A stretch of 64,000 nt of DNA from Nitrospira sp. ND1 (GCF_900170025.1 NZ_FWEX01000006.1:1635089-1699088), one strand, 5' to 3'. Counted from the stretch's first letter, positions 1 to 9,979 are shown. Numbers and translations are program-made. The notes: a model not told the origin generated them from the letters alone.

Positions 1-113
1 GAGACATCGCAACAAGCATGAGACCCGCGCCAGTGCCGCTTGCGCACGGCCTCCACTGAGCCCCCGCTTCGCAAAATTGATTTACTGGAGAAAAAATTGG
101 AGAGTGGCACTGG
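1..113. other. No supported gene at window edge
   Basis: This lies downstream of the leftward mnmA gene. I see no start with a ribosome binding site and no RNA-like fold. It could hold the beginning of a leftward gene that continues outside the window, but nothing in it can be recognised. Confidence 0.4.
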
Positions 114-1196
114 CTATGACCGCTGAATGATGCCGCCACCGAGTACGCGGTCGCCATCATAAAACACGGCGGACTGACCTGGGCTCAAGGCGCGCTGCGG
201 CTGATGAAATTGAACCTGAAGCGTGCCGCTTTCAGACGGTAGAAGGGTCGCCGGGCAGGGAGGCGTGGCGTAACGAATCTTCACGTCCGCCTCAACCGGC
301 TGCCGACCGAGGGCGTGATCAAACAGACTGAGATCGGCGACCTGACACTCTGACTGCACAAGCTGATCTTCCGCACATAACACCACCTGACCGGATTCAG
401 GCACCACTTTCTGCACGTACAACCGCTGCCCCACGGCAATACCCAGGCCGCGGCGTTGCCCCGGCGTATAGAACGCGATACCCTCATGCTGCCCGAGGAC
501 CTCGCCATCCACCCCCACAAAGGGTCCGGGCTTCTTAGCCTCCGGCATTTCCTGCTCGATGAACGTTCGATAGTCGCCGTGGCTCACGAAACAAATCTCT
601 TGGCTTTCCTTGAGTTCCTCCACGGGCAATCCGAGCGATTCGGCCTCTTGCCACACATCGCACTTCTGCATATGGCCCACCGGAAACAGCAGGTGCGGCA
701 ACCAGGCAGGATTGATCCGATAGAGAAAGTAACTTTGGTCTTTGCGCGCATCGAGCGCCCGATGCAGCGACCACTGCCCATCGATCTGCTGCACGCGGGC
801 ATAGTGCCCCGTCGCCACATAGTCCAGGCCTCGCTCATGTGCCAAGGCATACAGGGAGCGCAATTTCACCCGCTCATTGCACCGCACGCAGGGATTGGGC
901 GTGGTGCCGGAGGCATACCCGGCGACGAAATCATCGATCACGCCCTGCTGAAAGACTTCGCGACGATCGACAACCTCATATGGAATACGTAGACGTTGCG
1001 CGACATACTTCGCGATCCCGATCTTGCAGCATCCCCGCTCTTCCCAGCGCTTGGAGACGGCGACCTGGTCATCCTCATGCTCCCATACCTGGAGCGTGAC
1101 GCCGTGGACATCGTACCCCTGCCGCACGAGGAGCGAGGCAGCGACGGAGCTATCCACTCCGCCGCTCATACCTAGCAGTACGGTCTGACGTGTCAT
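114..1196 (-). CDS. mnmA: tRNA-specific 2-thiouridylase MnmA
   Basis: MnmA activates U34 of Lys, Glu and Gln tRNAs with ATP and inserts sulfur to give 2-thiouridine in the cytoplasm. The 360-residue protein opens with the PP-loop GMSGGVDSS at residues 9-17. The family's two catalytic cysteines are visible: C103 in NPCVRCN and C202 in QEICFV, matching the C102/C199 pair of E. coli in position. Length is normal for the family. It is the last leftward gene after the bactofilin pair. The MnmE/MnmG enzymes that modify C5 of the same nucleotide are encoded about 4-7 kb away on the same strand, so both halves of mnm5s2U synthesis are in this block. Confidence 0.97.
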   Translation of the reverse strand: MTRQTVLLGMSGGVDSSVAASLLVRQGYDVHGVTLQVWEHEDDQVAVSKRWEERGCCKIGIAKYVAQRLRIPYEVVDRREVFQQGVIDDFVAGYASGTTPNPCVRCNERVKLRSLYALAHERGLDYVATGHYARVQQIDGQWSLHRALDARKDQSYFLYRINPAWLPHLLFPVGHMQKCDVWQEAESLGLPVEELKESQEICFVSHGDYRTFIEQEMPEAKKPGPFVGVDGEVLGQHEGIAFYTPGQRRGLGIAVGQRLYVQKVVPESGQVVLCAEDQLVQSECQVADLSLFDHALGRQPVEADVKIRYATPPCPATLLPSESGTLQVQFHQPQRALSPGQSAVFYDGDRVLGGGIIQRS

Positions 1197-1228
1197 AAAT
1201 GGTACCGGAGGAACAATGCGCCGAGCAC

Positions 1229-1684
1229 CTACGGCTCTTGCGTTTTGACTTTGCCGCGATGGGCTACGAGGTCGCGCACGCCGGGATCCTGCGGAGCACC
1301 GAATTCAGAGGACTCGTCCTCCGTCCACTTTTCGGCGCCCATATTGCTCATGCCGTGAAAATGCGCGCCTTCTTCGATCATGATCACCGGGCTCTGGATA
1401 TCCCCGATGAGAATCCCCGGCTTTTGAATCTCGACCTTCTGCAGAGCCGTCACCGACCCCTTCACGCGTCCACTGATCGAGACGGATCCGGCAGCAATCA
1501 CGCCCTTGATGACGGCGCTTTCTCCGACGATCACCGCCCCGCCCGTATGCACTTCCCCCTCGACACGGCCATCGATTCGGACGGTGCCATCAAACGTAAC
1601 AATGCCCTTAAAGCTGGTCCCCTTGCCGAGAAAGGTAAATTTATCGTCTTCCGCGACCGGCTGCTTTTTGGTCTCACCCCACAT
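1229..1684 (-). CDS. Bactofilin family polymer-forming protein (first of pair)
   Basis: Bactofilins (DUF583) polymerise without nucleotide into filaments that act as scaffolds at the membrane. The 151-residue protein has a short polar N-terminus, then the beta-helix core from about residue 15 to 110 with the repeated glycine/valine pattern (GTSFKGIVTFDGTVRIDG, then GEVHTGG). The tail is polar and probably disordered. The start is supported by AAGGAGG 5-6 bases upstream. A second bactofilin lies directly upstream on the same strand, and parB-parA lie beyond it. A role in positioning the chromosome-segregation machinery or in cell shape is inferred from this neighbourhood. Confidence 0.9.
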   Translation of the reverse strand: MWGETKKQPVAEDDKFTFLGKGTSFKGIVTFDGTVRIDGRVEGEVHTGGAVIVGESAVIKGVIAAGSVSISGRVKGSVTALQKVEIQKPGILIGDIQSPVIMIEEGAHFHGMSNMGAEKWTEDESSEFGAPQDPGVRDLVAHRGKVKTQEP

Positions 1685-1813
1685 CGGCGTCCTCCTTCAC
1701 ACACCCCACACATCCTAGAGGCCGGGGCGCAGGCTGAATGGAACCTTGCTATGCCTACCTCTTGCTTACAAGGCAAGCCAGACCCTGTCCAACAAATTCG
1801 TCGTTGAGCCGAG

Positions 1814-2302
1814 TTATCCGTTGACCAACTTGACGCCCTGTCCGCGCGTGGATCCCTGCCCCTGCGGCTCGCGCGTTCCCGACTGGCTCATCTCCAACGT
1901 GCCGTTGAAGACCACCCCTTCTTCCATGGCCAACAGCGGCGCCTTCACGCCGGCATTCACCACGGCAGGCGCGCGCAACTTCACCTTCTCCCGGGCGCTG
2001 ATGTCGCCGGTGATCTTCCCTTTGCACACCACGGTACCGGCCGTGATCTTCGCCGTCAGAACCGCATCCTCACCGACCAGCAACACTCCTTCGGTATGAA
2101 TCTCTCCATCCAGATTGCCATCGATGCGGACGGTGCCGTTATAGGAAATGACACCCTTGAAGCTGACACCTTTTCCGACAAAGGCATTGATCTCTTCGTT
2201 TCCCTCGCGCGGTGCCGTAGATTCCAAATTTTCCATTTCAGTTCCCTCGCTTTGTCCTGCCTGACGCTTCCCGTCCTGCTTGTCCTTATTAATCCACGCC
2301 AT
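1814..2302 (-). CDS. Bactofilin family polymer-forming protein (second of pair)
   Basis: A second bactofilin of 162 residues: a lysine/glutamate-rich N-terminal tail of about 40 residues, the beta-helix core (GKGVSFKGVISYNGTVRIDG onward, about residues 43-135) and a glycine/glutamine-rich tail. The core closely resembles the neighbouring bactofilin, so the two probably arose by duplication and may co-polymerise. I chose the ATG at 2302 because GGTGGGAGG sits 8 bases upstream; an earlier in-frame start at 2359 lacks such a site and would add an unlikely cysteine/arginine-rich stretch. It lies 168 bases downstream of the parB stop on the same strand. Confidence 0.9.
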   Translation of the reverse strand: MAWINKDKQDGKRQAGQSEGTEMENLESTAPREGNEEINAFVGKGVSFKGVISYNGTVRIDGNLDGEIHTEGVLLVGEDAVLTAKITAGTVVCKGKITGDISAREKVKLRAPAVVNAGVKAPLLAMEEGVVFNGTLEMSQSGTREPQGQGSTRGQGVKLVNG

Positions 2303-2470
2303 TTGTTGCACCTCCCACCTGTTACAACGTCGTCCATGATCGGACCGGCAGGCTTTCAATTACCTGCCGGACGGTCACCACTAAGAGTGTCCCCATTTAA
2401 TATCCGGTGAAAATCGCCGATATTTTACTCTCGCAGCGAGCAGAAAATCTCGCCTAAAACACATCTGCCA

Positions 2471-3319
2471 TCAATTGAGCAGCCGCTCGACGACGCCGTC
2501 CAATTCTTCCGGCGAAAAATAATGGATGACGATCTTGCCGCCGCGCCGCCCCTTCTGAACATCCACTCGGGTCCCCAGACGTTTCTGCAATCGCTCTTCG
2601 AGATCCGATCGTAATGGCGCACGAACCGGACGTTTCCCCGGCTTTCTCGCTTCCGCATGTTCCTGTACCAATCGCTCCGCTTCGCGGACGGACAGTTGCC
2701 CGCTGACGATCTGTGTCGCCAAACTGACCTGCGCGGCCGGTGTCATCAGCCCGAGAATGACCTTGGCATGGCCTGTGGAGAGCTGATCGGATTCGATCAT
2801 GTGTTGCACCTCGGAGGGCAGCGACATCAATCGGAGCAGGTTCGCCACGGACGACCGGTCGCGCGCCACTTTCTGAGCGATCGCCTCCTGGGTAAGTCCG
2901 AATTCATTCAGCATGCGTTGGTACGCCCGCGCGGTCTCCATGGGATTCAGGTCGTCCCGCTGGAGGTTCTCCACCAACGCCAACACCATCGACTCCTGAT
3001 CGGACACGTTTCGCACAAGAGCTGGAATCTTCTGCATTCCCGCTAACTTAGCAGCTCTCAAGCGTCTCTCACCGGCAATCAACTCATAGATGCCATCACC
3101 TTTTCGTCGTACCAGAATCGGTTGCAGCAAGCCATTTTGCTTCAACGAGGCGGTCAACTCGGCCAGTTCGACCTCGGAGAATTGCTGCCGTGGTTGAAAG
3201 CGGTTTGGGACGATCGCTTCGAGCCGCAACTCCTGGACATCACCACGCTCCGGCTCTGCCGTTGTTCGGCCGGTCGGCAATAGTGCGTCGAGTCCTCTAC
3301 CGAGGGCTTTTTTCTCCAT
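2471..3319 (-). CDS. parB: Chromosome partitioning protein ParB
   Basis: ParB binds parS, loads as a CTP-dependent sliding clamp and stimulates the ParA ATPase to segregate the origin. The protein of about 282 residues begins with the typical MEKKALGRGLDALLP. It then shows the ParB/Srx CTPase domain with GERRLRAAK at residues 83-91, a helix-turn-helix (LTQEAIAQKV...SSVANLLRL, about 132-155) and a C-terminal dimerisation region. I chose ATG 3319 because AAGGAG lies 10 bases upstream; a TTG at 3328 is possible. The start overlaps the end of parA by 23 bases, so the two are translationally coupled. Two parS palindromes are 0.8 and 1.5 kb away. Confidence 0.96.
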   Translation of the reverse strand: MEKKALGRGLDALLPTGRTTAEPERGDVQELRLEAIVPNRFQPRQQFSEVELAELTASLKQNGLLQPILVRRKGDGIYELIAGERRLRAAKLAGMQKIPALVRNVSDQESMVLALVENLQRDDLNPMETARAYQRMLNEFGLTQEAIAQKVARDRSSVANLLRLMSLPSEVQHMIESDQLSTGHAKVILGLMTPAAQVSLATQIVSGQLSVREAERLVQEHAEARKPGKRPVRAPLRSDLEERLQKRLGTRVDVQKGRRGGKIVIHYFSPEELDGVVERLLN

Positions 3320-4073
3320 GGACCACAAACTCCTTGGCTAGGGAAAGATAGGCTTGGGCACCGGCGGATGCCATGTTGTAGAGCAGGGCCGGGCGACCAT
3401 AGCTCGGTGCCTCGGCCAACGTCACGTTGCGGGGAATCATCGTTTGGTACACGCTGGCCCCGAAATGCCCGCGAATCTGTTCGACCACCTGGCGGGCCAG
3501 CGAATTGCGCGCATCGTACATCGTGAGCACAATGCCCTCGATTTCCAACCCAGGGTTCAGCGACTGCCGGAGACGCTGAATACTCTCCATCAGCCGACCG
3601 AGGCCTTCCATCGCATAGTATTCGCATTGCACCGGGATCAACACTGAGTGCGCCGCGACCATCGCGTTGATGGTCAGGAGGCCGAGGGCCGGTGGACAAT
3701 CCAGCAGAATGGTGCCGTAGCGGTCAGACACCTCAGCCAGGGCCTCTTTGAGACGCTGCTCACGGTCCTCCATATTTACCAGCTCAACCTCTGCACCGGC
3801 GAGGTGGGAATTCGCCGGGACAATCGACAACCCGTTCACTCCGGTCTGCATAGCCAGAGACTCAATACTCTCCTTACTAATCAAGGCATTGTAGATCGTC
3901 TTCGTGAGCGACATGGCGTCCACACCAAGCCCGCTCGTTGCGTTTCCCTGAGGGTCAATATCGACGAGGAGAACCGATCCTCCCTCGATTGCCAGCGCTG
4001 CGGCAAGGTTCACAGAGGTGGTTGTTTTCCCCACTCCACCCTTTTGATTCGCAACAGCAATGATTCGAGCCAT
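3297..4073 (-). CDS. parA: Chromosome partitioning ATPase ParA/Soj
   Basis: A Walker-type ATPase of 258 residues that binds nucleoid DNA as an ATP dimer and moves ParB-parS complexes. The deviant Walker A KGGVGKTTT is at residues 11-19, Walker A' VDIDPQGNAT at about 37-46, and LLDCPPALG matches Walker B. There is no N-terminal DNA-binding extension, as expected for chromosomal Soj rather than large plasmid ParA. It lies between rsmG and parB in the classic order and overlaps parB. A parS site sits 43-58 bases upstream of its start, so ParB bound there could affect its transcription; that last point is inference. Confidence 0.97.
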   Translation of the reverse strand: MARIIAVANQKGGVGKTTTSVNLAAALAIEGGSVLLVDIDPQGNATSGLGVDAMSLTKTIYNALISKESIESLAMQTGVNGLSIVPANSHLAGAEVELVNMEDREQRLKEALAEVSDRYGTILLDCPPALGLLTINAMVAAHSVLIPVQCEYYAMEGLGRLMESIQRLRQSLNPGLEIEGIVLTMYDARNSLARQVVEQIRGHFGASVYQTMIPRNVTLAEAPSYGRPALLYNMASAGAQAYLSLAKEFVVHGEKSPR

Positions 4074-4115
4074 GTAGTTCCCCTATCCACTCAAACAAAG
4101 ATATGTGCGCCCCAA

Positions 4116-4131
4116 TGTTCCACGTGGAACA
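4116..4131. promoter_or_regulatory. parS centromere site 1
   Basis: Perfect 16-bp palindrome TGTTCCACGTGGAACA, the ParB target of the general bacterial consensus TGTTNCACGTGNAACA. It lies in the 63-base gap between the rsmG stop and the parA start. An identical copy is 670 bp away. Confidence 0.95.
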
Positions 4132-4136
4132 CCATC

Positions 4137-4802
4137 TCATCTCAACGCCTTTGAATACACGGACAACACTCGATGCCCGTACCTAGCAGGAAGCTCATAC
4201 TCGACTTCCTTGATCAAAGCAAGGCCGACAAGCTCAAAACTCCTAGGAACCTTCTCCGCACGGTATAAAACAAGCTTTCCGTCCGGCTTCAGAAGCGTCG
4301 ACAGCGCCACGCCGAACTGATCCACCTTAAAGGCCCTCACGACGATGTAATCAAACCGCCCCTGAACATTTCCTCGACCGGCATAATCTTCCAACTTGGC
4401 CGTCGCAACCGTCACGTCCTGCAGACCAAGCGATCCCACGACATAGCGCAAAAACGCCCCCTTCTTTTCGCTCGGCTCAAGCAATTCAACGGACAGCTGA
4501 GGCCGTACAAATTTGAGGGGCAGAGCCGGAAATCCAGCACCGGCACCAACATCGAGCAACTCAATTTCACTATTAATATCAATGACTTTAAGCCCATAGA
4601 TTGAGTCAATAAAATGCTTCACCAGGATCTCTCGATCATCGTCGATGGCCGTGAGATTGATGGCCCTATTCCATTTTTTCAGCTCGCTGAGGTAACGCCA
4701 AAAATAAGAAACAGAGGAATCATGAATGGAAATGGAGAACTCAGCGGCAAGAGACTGAAGAGATTTTTCGAACTGTAGCTCGTCGTGTTCCACGTGGAAC
4801 AC
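4137..4802 (-). CDS. rsmG: 16S rRNA (guanine-N7) methyltransferase RsmG (GidB)
   Basis: RsmG methylates N7 of G527 in 16S rRNA using SAM. The protein is about 221 residues, normal length. The family's N-terminal KWNRAINLTAI is near residues 43-53, and the SAM-binding motif LLDVGAGAGFPALPLKF is at about 84-100. It sits between mnmG and parA in the conserved origin block. The proposed start is GTG 4802, and no good ribosome binding site is visible there, so the exact start is uncertain. A complete parS site forms the first codons (FHVEH), meaning this end of the gene is under dual selection. If initiation is later, parS would lie in the leader instead. Confidence 0.92.
   Translation of the reverse strand: MFHVEHDELQFEKSLQSLAAEFSISIHDSSVSYFWRYLSELKKWNRAINLTAIDDDREILVKHFIDSIYGLKVIDINSEIELLDVGAGAGFPALPLKFVRPQLSVELLEPSEKKGAFLRYVVGSLGLQDVTVATAKLEDYAGRGNVQGRFDYIVVRAFKVDQFGVALSTLLKPDGKLVLYRAEKVPRSFELVGLALIKEVEYELPARYGHRVLSVYSKALR
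4786..4801. promoter_or_regulatory. parS centromere site 2, inside rsmG 5' end
   Basis: A second perfect TGTTCCACGTGGAACA, identical to site 1. It overlaps the proposed first codons of rsmG. Two sites 670 bp apart, next to parAB, support this region as the chromosomal centromere. Confidence 0.95.
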
Positions 4803-4896
4803 TTACGCGAAAAGAACCAACAGGGTCAAGCAAGTTCTTCCTTATCATGCGCACAGTGTTAGCGAGAATCCATTCCCGGCAATCCAGCACACCATT

Positions 4897-6771
4897 TCAT
4901 GCCGATGGTTGCCGACGATGTCTCTCGATTGCAACCAACAGAAGTGAAATAGCGGCAGGCGTCACACCGGAAATACGCGAAGCCTGCCCTATCGATGCCG
5001 GCTTCACACGCTTGAGCTTCTCCCTGACTTCACCTGAGAAACCGGCTATTCCGTCATAATCAAACTGATCTGGAATCGCTCTGTGCTCTAGCTTCTCCGA
5101 TCGCTGAATCTGCTGCAGTTGCCGCTTAATATATCCTTCGTATTTCACTTCGAGTTGAATCGCTTCCGCGATATCAAGATCGTCAATATTAGCGCCACCG
5201 AACACTGCGACGATCTTTTCATACGTCATTTCCTGACGCCTGAGAATCTCAGCCAACGATTGCGTTGGTGCCACAGTGCCTATCTTCGCCTCTTCCATGA
5301 GCCGCTTCACATCAGACGTTATTTTCGGCCTGGTTTCCTTGAGGCGCTGAACTTCCCGTTCAATAGCAGACCGCTTCGCCTCCAGCTTCCCGCGCACCTC
5401 ATCAGATACCAATCCGATGCGGTGCCCGAGATCCATCAGGCGAAGATCGGCGTTGTCATGGCGGAGCAACAGACGGTATTCCGCGCGCGAGGTGAACATC
5501 CGATAGGGTTCTCTGGCATCTTTCGTAATTAAATCATCAATTAACACGCCAATATAGGCCTGCGACCGATCCAGCACGAGCGGCTCTTCACCACGCCACC
5601 TCAAGGCCGCGTTTATTCCAGCCATAATTCCCTGGGCACCGGCCTCTTCATACCCGGACGTTCCATTGATTTGGCCGGCGTGGTAGAGCCCGGCAACTAA
5701 TTTCGTCTCTAGCGAATTGTGAAGTTGGCGGGGAGGAAAATAATCGTACTCGACCGCATACCCAGGCTTCAGCATTCTCGCCTGCTCAAGTCCGGGAATA
5801 GTTTTCAGGATGGCCGCTTGCACATCGACCGGGAGACTGGTTGAAATTCCATTCGGATAAAACTCGTTCGTATCCAACCCTTCCGGCTCGATGAAGATCT
5901 GATGCCGGTCTTTGTCGGCAAACCTCACGACCTTATCCTCGATCGATGGGCAATATCGGGGACCGACAGAGCCAATCACCCCGCTGAACAACGGCGATCT
6001 ATCAATATTTTTCGCAATAATATCATGCGTTTGTGAGTTCGTGTACGTCAAATGGCAGGGCACCTGTGGCAAGGACACACGCAGCGTTCGGTAAGAAAAC
6101 GGCGGTGGAGGATCATCTCCTGGCTGCAGCTCCATCACAGAAAAATCGATAGAATCCCGATCGAGGCGGGGTGGAGTTCCCGTCTTCAACCGACCAACCT
6201 CAAATCCAAAATCACGCATGCAATCGGAGAGGTGCTCCGCGGACGCCTCCCCAGCACGACCAGCGGGAAAATGATTGAGACCGATATGGATCAACCCCTT
6301 CAAAAATGTGCCCGACGTAAGCACTACTGCCCGCGCATGAATAGACGTACCGGCATCCGTGACGATACCGGTTACAGCCCCACCCCGGGTGAGAATGCGA
6401 TCAACTGTCCCGCCCCTGATCTCAAGTGCCGGCTGCGCACGGAGCGTGCGCTGCATGACTTCGCGATAGACCTTCTTATCGCATTGCGCGCGCAAGGCAC
6501 GGACGGCCGGACCCTTGCTGGTGTTGATCATCCGAAACTGGATGCCGGCCTGGTCGGTATTTCGCCCCATTTCTCCGCCTAACGCATCGATCTCCTTGAC
6601 GAGATGTCCCTTGGCAATGCCGCCGATCGCAGGGTTGCAGGACATCTGAGCGATCCGGTCCGGATCCATCGTGAGCAGGATCGTGCGCACCCCCATGCGG
6701 GCTGCGGCCAGAGCCGCTTCACACCCGGCATGGCCTCCCCCGACGACGATGACGTCACACTGTTCACTCAC
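4897..6771 (-). CDS. mnmG: tRNA uridine-5-carboxymethylaminomethyl modification enzyme MnmG (GidA)
   Basis: MnmG is an FAD- and NADH-dependent partner of MnmE that adds (carboxymethyl)aminomethyl groups to wobble U34. The 624-residue protein carries the dinucleotide motif [12 protein letters not shown] near residues 9-20, the MSCNPAIGG segment and the C-terminal helical domain. GTG 6771 is the chosen start because an AAAGGA element lies 8 bases upstream and it places the FAD motif at the usual distance from the N-terminus; reading further upstream adds 41 residues that overlap the end of mnmE. It starts 13 bases after mnmE, so the two subunits are co-transcribed. Confidence 0.97.
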   Translation of the reverse strand: MSEQCDVIVVGGGHAGCEAALAAARMGVRTILLTMDPDRIAQMSCNPAIGGIAKGHLVKEIDALGGEMGRNTDQAGIQFRMINTSKGPAVRALRAQCDKKVYREVMQRTLRAQPALEIRGGTVDRILTRGGAVTGIVTDAGTSIHARAVVLTSGTFLKGLIHIGLNHFPAGRAGEASAEHLSDCMRDFGFEVGRLKTGTPPRLDRDSIDFSVMELQPGDDPPPPFSYRTLRVSLPQVPCHLTYTNSQTHDIIAKNIDRSPLFSGVIGSVGPRYCPSIEDKVVRFADKDRHQIFIEPEGLDTNEFYPNGISTSLPVDVQAAILKTIPGLEQARMLKPGYAVEYDYFPPRQLHNSLETKLVAGLYHAGQINGTSGYEEAGAQGIMAGINAALRWRGEEPLVLDRSQAYIGVLIDDLITKDAREPYRMFTSRAEYRLLLRHDNADLRLMDLGHRIGLVSDEVRGKLEAKRSAIEREVQRLKETRPKITSDVKRLMEEAKIGTVAPTQSLAEILRRQEMTYEKIVAVFGGANIDDLDIAEAIQLEVKYEGYIKRQLQQIQRSEKLEHRAIPDQFDYDGIAGFSGEVREKLKRVKPASIGQASRISGVTPAAISLLLVAIERHRRQPSA

Positions 6772-6784
6772 GACAAGAGTCCTT

Positions 6785-8215
6785 TCATTTCCCGATGCAA
6801 AACTCAGCGAAAATGCGCTCCAGAATTTCGTCGGTCGTGATAGCCCCGGTAATTTCACCCAGGGCGTCGGCAGCGATACGAAGATCCATCGCAACTAATT
6901 CTCCCGCCATCCCTGCCTCGACCGACTGTCTGGCCTGCTCCACCCCCTGCAACGCGCGCTCGAAAGCAGCGGCATGCCGAAGATTGGTCACAAGGACCCC
7001 TTCCCGGGACTCTAAACCCCTCGGCATCAATCGGCTGCTGATCGCATCTCGCAATCCATCCAGTCCAATCTGCATTTTCGCAGAGATATCGAGCACACCG
7101 GCGTTCACGGGACAGACGCGGATAAGGTCTTCTTTCGAGATCCGAGATGGCAGATCGCACTTATTCACGACCAACAACGCCTGCGCGGCCTCCTGACGAC
7201 GAAGCAACAGCCGATCGCTCTCCAGCAACGGTTGCGAGCCGTCCAGAAGAATCAGCGCCAAATCCGCGTCTTCCCATGCGAGGTGGCTCCGACGAATGCC
7301 TTCGGCTTCGACGGGGTCATCCGTTGCGCGGATGCCGGCCGTGTCGAAGAGTCGGACCGGAATGCCATGGATACTGACGACCTCTTCCAACATATCCCGC
7401 GTCGTACCGGGAATCGGCGTGACGATCGCGCGGTCGCTCCGTAACAGGGCATTCATCAAACTCGACTTGCCGACGTTTGGACGTCCGAGAATCGCCACTG
7501 CGGCGCCTTCTCTCCAGATCCGTCCTTCCTGACCGGACTGAACCAGACCCCGCAGCTTGCTCAAGGTCTCATCAAGGAGCCGCAGAAGTTCGTCCTGCCG
7601 AACGAATGCAATATCCTCTTCCGCAAAATCCAGCGCGGCCTCGATATGCGCCAAGGCCACGACTAAAGCCGACCGCGTCTCCTCCACTTCACGGGACAAC
7701 TCGCCGCGCCGTTGCGATTGTGCAATCGCCAGGCTACGCGCAGTCTTCGCGCGAATCGTATCGAGCACGGCCTCGGCCTGCGCCAGATCCAGTCGGCCAT
7801 TAAGGAACGCGCGCTTGGTAAACTCCCCCGGTTCAGCCAGTCTGGTCCCTGCGGATATCAAGCCCAGGCACAGCTGATCCAGCACGACCGGCCCCCCATG
7901 GCACTGCACCTCGACGACATCTTCGCCGGTATACGAATGCGGCCCCTTCATCACGACTACGAGCGCTTCATCGAGCACCGCATGCGGACGTGATTCCGTC
8001 CCGCGAGGAACGGTTTGGAGCGCGCCGGGCGAGCCTACGTCCGCCAGCGCCATGACATGAGTTTGAAGGTCGTGAAGGGATTTGCCTGACCGGAGGCGCA
8101 CGACTTGAGAAGCGACATCAACGGCTTGAAGCCCGCTGATGCGGACGACCCCGATTCCCCCTTCGCCGGGAGGGGTGGCGATAGCACAGATGGTATCGTC
8201 CAGCGCGCCATGCAT
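6785..8215 (-). CDS. mnmE: tRNA modification GTPase MnmE (TrmE)
   Basis: MnmE is a potassium-dependent GTPase that uses a folate one-carbon unit and works with MnmG on wobble uridines. The 476-residue protein has the N-terminal folate-binding domain ([15 protein letters not shown] near residues 14-28), helical domain, G domain with GRPNVGKSS (244-252), DTAG (291-294) and NKCD (351-354), and the invariant C-terminal CIGK (473-476). Length matches the family. It lies between yidC and mnmG on the same strand, 21 bases after yidC, consistent with one operon. Confidence 0.97.
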   Translation of the reverse strand: MHGALDDTICAIATPPGEGGIGVVRISGLQAVDVASQVVRLRSGKSLHDLQTHVMALADVGSPGALQTVPRGTESRPHAVLDEALVVVMKGPHSYTGEDVVEVQCHGGPVVLDQLCLGLISAGTRLAEPGEFTKRAFLNGRLDLAQAEAVLDTIRAKTARSLAIAQSQRRGELSREVEETRSALVVALAHIEAALDFAEEDIAFVRQDELLRLLDETLSKLRGLVQSGQEGRIWREGAAVAILGRPNVGKSSLMNALLRSDRAIVTPIPGTTRDMLEEVVSIHGIPVRLFDTAGIRATDDPVEAEGIRRSHLAWEDADLALILLDGSQPLLESDRLLLRRQEAAQALLVVNKCDLPSRISKEDLIRVCPVNAGVLDISAKMQIGLDGLRDAISSRLMPRGLESREGVLVTNLRHAAAFERALQGVEQARQSVEAGMAGELVAMDLRIAADALGEITGAITTDEILERIFAEFCIGK

Positions 8216-8236
8216 GACGCACCCAATCGTGTGGAA

Positions 8237-9979
8237 TTACTCGGATGGACTGTTGCGCCGCTTGCCGCTGCTCTTCTGCTCTTTCGGTTCGTCGCCGGTC
8301 ACAGCATCGGCGTCCGCAGCAGCCACTTGCCACTTCTTCCCGAACAGCCGCTCGGTCACCACCTGCTGGGTGATCGTAAGCGTATTGTTCGTCAGCCAAT
8401 AGAGCACCAATCCGGCGGGGAAGTTCACGAACAGGAACGTCATGAACACCGGCAGAAACAGCATGATCTTCGCCTGCGTCGGATCCATCGTGGTCGGAGT
8501 GATCTTTTGCTGAATGACCATGGTGGCGCCCATGACGATCGGCAGCACGTAGTAAGGATCCTGCACAGACAGGTCTTTGATCCAGAGCATGAACGGGGCC
8601 TGCCGAAGATCGATCGTCATATACAGAATATTGAACAGCGCCACGAAGACCGGCATCTGCAGCACCATCGGCAGACAGCCGCCGACCGGATTCACCCGAT
8701 GATCTTTATAGAGCTTGATCAGTTCCTTGTTCAGCCGCTCACGATCGTCCTTGAACTTCGTCTGCAGGGCCAGCACTTTCGGCTGAATGACCTGCATCTG
8801 CTTCATGGACTTGTAGCTCTTGTACTGCAGCGGCACGAACATCAGCTTGATCAGCATGGTCAAGAGAATGATCGTGATCCCGTAGTTGTGCGTAAATTCG
8901 TAGAGGAATCGCAGCACATAGAAAATCGGCTTGGCCACCGCCTTGACCAACCCCCAACTCCCAAATACAAACCAGCCGAAATCGATCGTATCTTCCAGCC
9001 CGACGTTTAAGCGTTTCAGCGTGTCGTACTCTTTGGGCCCGGCGTAGAGCTGCATCGCCATCGTTGCCTCGCTCTCGGGCGTGGCGAAGCGGACACCGGC
9101 CGACACCAGCTTGTCCCCTTCCTTCTTCGCGAGGGCAGCCGCAGCCTTCTGCGGCATCAACACACTTAAGAAATACTTATCCTGAATGGCCGACCACTTC
9201 ACGTCGCCTTTGCGTTCAGCCTCGCCGTCCGGCGTTTCCTTCAATACCTTGTCGTCGACCAATGACGCCGACCCCATGAGCCCGATGAAACCTTCCCCCC
9301 ACTCCACAATGCCGAAATTGGTGCCGAGAGTGACATCCACCGGAGTCGTCAGCCCTTGAGTACGAATCGCAATGTCCACCACGTAGGACCCATGGTGAAA
9401 GGTCAGCTCCTTCTCAACGTCAACATTCTTCTGGGTATCGTGGTACCGGAAGGTGAGGTGACCGACAGGATGCGCGCTATCGAGATGCGAGAGATCCTGG
9501 GTGACCTGATAGAGGGCAGATCCAAGGTCGCTGGTCACGGCTTGATCCCCGGTCACCAGGCTCAGAGGTCCCTTGAACCGTCCTCCGCTATAGACCAACT
9601 GCACAGGCGTCGAGCTCTGCTCGACAGCCGCGCTGTATCGCTTCAATTCCCAGGATTTGAGCACGGCGCCGCGATTGCTGAATTTGGCACGAAACAGTTC
9701 CGTGTCCACTTCAACCGTTTGCTCCTCACTTGCTGCCCCGGTCGCATTGCCGGGAGAAGCGGGCGCACCATTCACGGAGGAGACCGGATCAGCACTTGCA
9801 GCCTTCGCTGGATCTCCCGCACCCCCCGCAGGCTTGCCTGTCTCGGCCGCAGGGCTTGGGTTCGTAGCCACCTGCACCGGCTCAGACGGCGGCAACAGCC
9901 CCATGCCCTTGAGCAGATAGTCGTAACCGATAATCACGGCCAGGGAGACGATGAGGAAGACGATGACGCGTTTTTCCAT
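8237..9979 (-). CDS. yidC: Membrane protein insertase YidC
   Basis: YidC inserts and folds inner-membrane proteins alone or with SecYEG. The 580-residue protein has an N-terminal transmembrane helix (about 4-20), a proline/alanine-rich linker, a large periplasmic domain (about 85-340) and the conserved 60-kDa insertase core with five membrane segments (about 355-560). A conserved core segment reads PLQYKSYKSMKQMQ. The long periplasmic domain is typical of Gram-negative YidC rather than the short Gram-positive type. The C-terminus is basic (SSGKRRNSPSE), fitting ribosome contact. It follows rnpA and yidD and precedes mnmE, the usual order. Confidence 0.97.
   Translation of the reverse strand: MEKRVIVFLIVSLAVIIGYDYLLKGMGLLPPSEPVQVATNPSPAAETGKPAGGAGDPAKAASADPVSSVNGAPASPGNATGAASEEQTVEVDTELFRAKFSNRGAVLKSWELKRYSAAVEQSSTPVQLVYSGGRFKGPLSLVTGDQAVTSDLGSALYQVTQDLSHLDSAHPVGHLTFRYHDTQKNVDVEKELTFHHGSYVVDIAIRTQGLTTPVDVTLGTNFGIVEWGEGFIGLMGSASLVDDKVLKETPDGEAERKGDVKWSAIQDKYFLSVLMPQKAAAALAKKEGDKLVSAGVRFATPESEATMAMQLYAGPKEYDTLKRLNVGLEDTIDFGWFVFGSWGLVKAVAKPIFYVLRFLYEFTHNYGITIILLTMLIKLMFVPLQYKSYKSMKQMQVIQPKVLALQTKFKDDRERLNKELIKLYKDHRVNPVGGCLPMVLQMPVFVALFNILYMTIDLRQAPFMLWIKDLSVQDPYYVLPIVMGATMVIQQKITPTTMDPTQAKIMLFLPVFMTFLFVNFPAGLVLYWLTNNTLTITQQVVTERLFGKKWQVAAADADAVTGDEPKEQKSSGKRRNSPSE

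Noticed and set aside
8105-9010. Open frame of 301 codons opposite mnmE and yidC
   Set aside because: It is a long antisense frame caused by high GC content; its histidine/arginine/glutamine-rich translation matches nothing, while the opposite strand encodes clear families.
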